NCBI GenBank assembly: GCA_964036155.1
Contig: OZ038423.1
Span: 71,067,249-71,131,248 of the forward strand
Origin: Diploscapter coronatus
Lineage: Eukaryota; Nematoda; Chromadorea; Rhabditida; Rhabditidae
DNA length: 64,000 nucleotides
Reading direction: 5' to 3'
In this document: piece after piece, positions 58,901-64,000 of the stretch
Numbering within the stretch: the stretch's first letter is position 1
Layout of the letters: every line of letters begins with the position of its first letter
Translations under genes and position numbers: made by a program
The notes under the pieces: model-generated
What the model was told of the DNA's origin: nothing
Database searches by the model: none
What the model saw: the letters and a program-made list of their open reading frames with translations, nothing else

Positions 58901-60461
58901 AATTTATCTTCCAAAAAGTGATCTTCATGATTTATGACTAACACCAAAAAATTGCCAAACTCCTCAGCCCAAGCCATTGGAATGTTTACTTTACTGATAA
59001 GGTTGACAGGCGTTTTCGCCTTTCCGAAAACGAAATGAAGTTGAGACTCTCGGTAAACAAATCTGACTCAAACGAGTTACCGATAAAGGCGAATTGATAT
59101 TGATGTTTTTCATGCCCTTCTTGGAAAGTGCTTAAATTTTCAAAACCGAAGTTTTTCTTTACTTAGCTGCTTTGCCTTCAATTCGAAAACCTCAATCTTC
59201 ATCAATAATGTTCTTGGTTGCCTTCATAAGAACCATAAAGTTTCTTCAGTCAACTTTCTTCATAGGCTTCTAAAACTATGCTTCTCCTATTTAACTCTTC
59301 CGACGTTCAGGTGATCGCTTTCGAAGACAGCATCGAGTCTCAGCGCGAAGTTGCCGCCACTCGCGAAGTCGAGGTGACGAAGATGAAGGAGTCCATGTCT
59401 GCGCTGCAGGTCAAGTTCCACGAACTCGAGAGGAAGAACCGCGAACTGGAAGCCGAAGCTCACAAACTCGACATGCAACTCAGGTAACTTTAATCAACCT
59501 CAACAGGACTTCCACCAACCTCATTAGAACCCCAATAACATCCTTGGCGATTAACTCTGTAGTAATGAAAATCGAATCTGACATTAAAATTAAAATTTCA
59601 GAGAAGACCAACGCCAGTACGAAGAGGAGCTGAGCAAGCGTGACACCGCCCTCAGATTCATGAGGGAGGACTGCCAGACCCTGGTGGCCGAACTGCAGAG
59701 TCTGCTCAACACCAAGCAGACGCTCGACGCAGAAATTGCCATCTACAGAAAGATGCTCGAGAAGGAAGAGAGCCGGTTAGTCCAATTGTAAAATCCCTGA
59801 CGTATTGTTTTTGCTTCCAGAATCGGCACTTACCACGTCCACGAAACGCGCAAAGTTGAACAGCACCACGAGGCCAGCGGTGAGCAGACGATGCGCTCGA
59901 CATTCACTCGATCCGCCAAGGTTTGTTCATCCAACAAAAAACGCGGAACACGAAAAAATTCAGGGCAACGTCTCCATCGTCGAGTGCGAACCCTTCGGCA
60001 AGTACATCGTTCTCGAGAACGAATCCGGATCGATCACTGAGGTACCATCTACCAAAATGGTAGCCTTATCAAAATGACACCATTTAGGATATCTCCGGCT
60101 ATCAAATCATTCGTACCATCGATGGAATCACGGCGATCAGATACACCATCCCGAGATCCACCATTCTGGGAGCGCACCAAAGAGTGACGGTGAGTAGCAT
60201 TTTGTTACCAAATGGCTATTCCTTACCAAAATGATTTAGATCTACTCTCGCGGCGGCGGCGGTATTCATAGCCACGATTCGATTATCTTCGACGGCGAGG
60301 CTTCATGGGGACAGGGTGCTATTGTGGTTACCACTCTGCTCAACGCGTAAGTTATTATTCTATCAATTGGAGATATTTTGAGAGCTCATGGGAAAATTTT
60401 CAGCCACGGCGTCGAGCGAGCCGTTTTCACGCAGAAGAACTTCCATTCCCACTCCCACTAA
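55920..60461 (+). CDS. Second cytoplasmic intermediate filament protein (diverged paralogue)
   Basis: Exons 55920-55968, 56274-56353, 56440-56565, 57820-57941, 58015-58110, 58155-58319, 58526-58697, 59311-59483, 59602-59775, 59821-59920, 59964-60041, 60088-60189, 60240-60346, 60404-60461; 533 residues. Short head (MVVTSYSYTEHRSSSHAAGG), rod start NERLSIYIEKVRKLEEQNK, lamin-length coil 1b, the strongly conserved [20 protein letters not shown] segment, rod end [18 protein letters not shown], then a lamin-tail domain (GNVSIVECEPFGKYIVLEN, GGGGIHSHDSIIFDGEASWG) and a histidine-rich end (KNFHSHSH). It is clearly a tandem duplicate of the neighbour but well diverged (for example coil 1b), and some introns differ: exon 58155-58319 corresponds to two exons in the first gene while the tail is split into more exons. 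It probably polymerises with the same or a related partner in epithelia. Confidence 0.94.
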
Positions 60462-61660
60462 AGGATGAAGATCAGTTTTCCTCGCAAACTTTGACTGTTT
60501 AAATTGCGCCGAAATATTGCAAATTAAACTTTAAGCTCCGCCCCTAAACTTGTGCAGTATTGCGGCTGACGTTGATATCCAAAAATCTCACTACACAATA
60601 TCTATAAATTGCACTGAAAATTCAGATATGTTATGGAATGGATGAATTTTTGAAGGGGATCTTGAAAATTCATGCATTTCAATCATCAACTATCTCTAGT
60701 TTAGTCTAAGTACGATATATGAAATTTCTTATTTTGCTCAAAACTTAAAATTCTTGATGTCCCTTTAAAGTCCTGCCTTGCCTGTGCACTCATATCAAAA
60801 CTGCCTTCGAAAGTATATTGTTTATTTCTCGACGTTTCTGTAGAAATAATAAATTTTTTGTTAAGCCTCATTATTTTACATCATAAAGGAAGAAAAACTT
60901 AGACAATAGGTTAACCTAAGCGTGAATAATGCATGTAGAATATTAAAGGCTTTGTCTAGATCCCACTCAAAATCTGGATTCATAATTTTTTCCTACAATT
61001 AGATATTCTAAAATTCTTAAACCCAAACATTTTTCTCGACCGAAAATTAATACGTTTCTTTGCACCGGGTTTAAAGGCTAAATTGGATAATTTGAAGCTC
61101 TCCTTCGGATTGAGCTAATTATATCATGGCCTATTTTATGCTGTTGGCAGATCCTTTCCGTGTCTCGTTCTCTCTCAAAAAGTAACTATATCTCTCCTGA
61201 GATTTATTATGTCGCTTAAATCTCTCAGATTTACGCAATATTTTTACTAACCAAGTTAAACGCTGTCTATTTTGCTCCTTTTAAGTGGACTCTATTCAAT
61301 TCTTACGTTGGTGTGTTCTTCAAATTTTCCCATTCAACTCGAGAGTTTAACTTGAATTATGCAGCATTAGTGAAAGTGGGGCAAAGTAAAGGATTAAAGC
61401 TCTTATATTACCGCCTGAAGATCAGCTTTCTTCTCATATTCTTTCTTCTAACAAGTGAAACCCATATTTTTCCTATTTATTATTATGGTAGATATACTTT
61501 GTCTGGAGAAAATCTTATGATTTTTATTCGATTTTCTTGGAAAATATCACATATTTTAGGTCTTATTATATTTATTTATGTTATACCAGAAAATATCATT
61601 TTTCACACCCTATGACTTATTATTTTGTTTTATTAAGATTTTTTTTAGAAATCTAACTAA
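60462..61660. other. Intergenic stretch, no gene
   Basis: 1.2 kb of AT-rich sequence between the second filament gene and the small membrane-protein gene. An open frame at 61313-61615 is hydrophobic but low-complexity and has no splice context. A TTTTTTAG acceptor-like site ends at 61648, 12 bases before the next start codon. Confidence 0.45.
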
Positions 61661-62131
61661 ATGGCCCCAGAAACGTTCCTAGTGATTTTGGCCATAGCGA
61701 TGTGCTCCGTGCTATTCGCCTTTACTATTGGAGTCGTCATCATTTTTCACTGCTGCAAAATCACCGACGCCAATTTGGAATCTTTCCGTTCATCCGTGGT
61801 TGCGGTAATGCTTAAAATTGCCGCAAAATAAATCTACTTATTTTGCGGAACTTGGAAAAAATTACTCTATTATTACGTGCTTTAATAAAAATTCGAGTGA
61901 AAGAACCTAGATAATTGCTTCCTTCTCTAAATTTAGACTTAAAAATCACTTAATTCATGTCCGATTGTTCAAAAATCTAATTTCGCAAAATGAAATAGCT
62001 AAATTTTTCAGAGAGCCCGGAATTCCTACGTCTACGCTCGGAACTCGATATTTTCCTATCATAACACCGAAACCGATGAAGACATCGAAAAAGATGAACC
62101 TAAGAAACATCTCTTATTAAGGAGGCCTTAA
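61661..62131 (+). CDS. Small single-pass membrane protein
   Basis: Two exons, 61661-61804 and 62012-62131, phase 0, 87 residues. Residues 4-32 are one long hydrophobic segment (FLVILAIAMCSVLFAFTIG and onward to VVIIFH), followed by two adjacent cysteines (CC) at the cytoplasmic-side border that could be palmitoylated. The tail has an aromatic/basic part (NSYVYARNSIFSYHN) then an acidic patch (TETDEDIEKDE) and a dileucine-like end (KKHLLLRRP). No family is recognised. Good donor (GTAATG), good acceptor (TTTTTCAG) and sensible codons support a real gene. Confidence 0.65.
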
Positions 62132-64000
62132 AAGTTTTCCTTCAAATTTTATATTTTGCTCAATTCTACGGCTATCCTACGTGTATTTTTATTTTGATAG
62201 AGATAAATTGCTTTTCTTCTCGATTTAAATCTTTATCTTCACAGTTGAATTGAATTGAAGACAAATGTTTCCTTTAGAGGCTGACCTTCGTGAAGAGACG
62301 TAAAGAATCAGATTTGAATTAGAGATAACTACAATGCCAGAGAGAAAAGAAACAGAAATCCCAAGCTCGTGAAAAAGACATTTATTACCTGTGAATTTCA
62401 ACAAATTACGATTGGAACCTGGATAATTTATTACCTCCCCGAAATTTCATCATTTTTCTTTAAGTCTCTTAAATTACCATAATATTTCTTGAAAAAGATT
62501 TCTGAAGTTTCAACTTCGCGACTATCTGATTTATTAGTTTACTTAGCGCGCTATTATTTTTCCAAAATGATATATGATTCAGGTCAAATACAGTATCTGA
62601 TAAGAAATGACCAAACTTGTGATTTTCATGTGATAATCGCTGATTTTTACAGCAATTTTATATTTTCATCTAAAATTTCCACTATTCTTCACCATTTTTA
62701 AGTTCAATTCAAGATTTTTTTATCACAAACATGTTGCGCTATGCCTCTTTTAGATAACATCTTCTATATAAACTTTCTGAAATATGGCGCATAAGTTTTT
62801 CATAAGTCTGCCCGAAAATCAAAGGACTTACCGACTGGGGCAAGGAATTTTTCTCCCGAAAAAAGCTGTACTTCATCAATTTTGCAAAAAATCGCCTATG
62901 TTCCGAGGAATTTTCGCAAGATTTGCGAAATTTCAAGAAATGCTGATTCAGAAGTGACAAACTTTTCGAAAATGACTTAGATACTATTGCATGGGTTGGT
63001 GATATATTTGGCTAAAGAGAAACTTGTCTAATTATTACAAAGTTTTGTTATAGAAAAAAGTCATTTCTTCCCGAGTTGTCTGCAAAATCGCGCCTGATTT
63101 TCACTGTTTATCAGGAAAATTTCTATTTTAGGCGATAACATCTTGCATTTTATTTGGATTTAGAGAACATTATAACAAATTCCTATGAAATCATTTCACG
63201 ACAAGTCGCACGTTTTATCAGTCGAAAAGCACACCAAAACTCGATAAAGTCGTGGAATAATCGAATAAAATTCGATTATCAAATCAGAAAATGCATGTAG
63301 ATTGTGTGAAACCTGTAACTTTTAATCGAAAATGATGAGTTTCTTTGTAAAGTACGTAAAAACGCGTCGTCTGTCGAAGAAATTGCATTATACTCGCTTC
63401 AGTCAGGTTTCTATTTTCGCCTTTAGCGCCAAGTAATTTGACTACTGTAATCGAAATTGCCTTTTCACATCTACTAACATTTACTTTTACATTTCCATCC
63501 TTGAATCTTGTATGATTTCTTGTAAAGTTCAGTCTTTTCCTGAGAAATAGTTTTGATAAAGAAAAACACGATTTTTCAACTAGCTTTACTCAGAGAACGC
63601 TTATCTTCCGACCACATTCTCATCCAAAGAACGCATAACTCGAAACCGGAGATACGAATGCCATTGCTAATGAAAAATTGATAAAGAAGAGCTCGAAATT
63701 AAAAATGGAAAATTTGATCGCTAAACGATGTATTTGACTGATAAAGGGTGACAAGAGAGAAGTTTATTGGGGAGACGAAATCTGATGTCAATTAGTAGTG
63801 CTTGCATCTAAATTTTTATGATACAATTATTTATCTCAGGCGGTTTCCAATTTGTATGCTTTAATATGTATTAGCAGATAATATGACGAATTTATACTGT
63901 GCATTACGTCTAAAAATCTATGAAAATCAGTTTCACAAATAGTTTTACAGTTTTATCACTACTTTTCTGCAATAATGTCATGCGACTCTTACTCGAGCAA
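62132..64000. other. Gene-free right end
   Basis: AT-rich; open frames at 62489-62701 (+) and 62739-62960 (-) lack family resemblance. Around 63838 the sequence GCGGTTTCCAATTTGT repeats the right end and flank of MITE copy A, hinting at a further decayed copy. Nothing else supportable. Confidence 0.45.

Noticed and set aside
1..64000. CRISPR arrays, bacterial operons, rRNA genes
   Set aside because: The window is eukaryotic with spliced genes; no regularly spaced direct repeats or rRNA-like conserved sequence were seen.

Overview
The window is nuclear DNA of a nematode. The evidence is: AT-rich sequence, genes cut into many small exons by 40-60 base introns ending in TTTCAG or TTTTAG, acceptor-like TTTCAG sites just ahead of several start codons (as expected for spliced-leader trans-splicing), a lamin-type cytoplasmic intermediate filament pair, a TWK-type two-pore potassium channel and a nematode-style FkbM-domain protein. 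Species and genus cannot be named from the sequence alone. All gene models below were spliced by hand; exon coordinates are given in the text and the feature span covers introns.

Left part (1-16.4 kb): an M14 zinc carboxypeptidase (+, 2321-5037), a four-helix membrane protein (+, 6638-7931), a secreted GM2-activator-like lipid-binding protein (-, 8231-9705), a two-pore K+ channel with an odd first selectivity filter (-, 11432-13177), and a CAAX prenyl protease 1 relative that has lost its zinc-binding motif (+, 14425-16384).

Middle (16.6-41.1 kb): an FkbM-domain protein (-, 16632-18984) whose introns carry a MITE and a foldback repeat; a decayed transposon region with Ulp1-like and Helitron-Rep-like fragments and an LTR-like block (19.3-20.6 kb); a DM-domain transcription factor (-, 21410-23278); a sphingolipid delta-4 desaturase (-, 25463-27287); a receptor-like protein with a tyrosine-kinase fold whose key residues are substituted (-, 29246-37146); and a type I membrane glycoprotein (-, 37628-41100). 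An intact, GC-rich 3.33 kb RTE-clade non-LTR retrotransposon (33136-36465, with 15-bp target-site duplications) sits in the antisense direction inside one intron of the pseudokinase gene.

Right part (41.1-64 kb): a 5 kb gene-free stretch, then two tandem cytoplasmic intermediate filament genes. The first (+, 46185-54253) has two alternative first exons giving two head domains; the second (+, 55920-60461) is a diverged paralogue with a different exon layout. A short single-pass membrane protein gene (+, 61661-62131) follows; the remainder shows no gene.

The most notable points are two apparent pseudoenzymes (the kinase and the CAAX protease), the fresh-looking intronic RTE element whose first ~90 bases can be drawn as a nested fold in HDV-ribozyme order, the unusual K2P filter, a MITE family lying at splice sites, and gene-specific repeated words inside introns.
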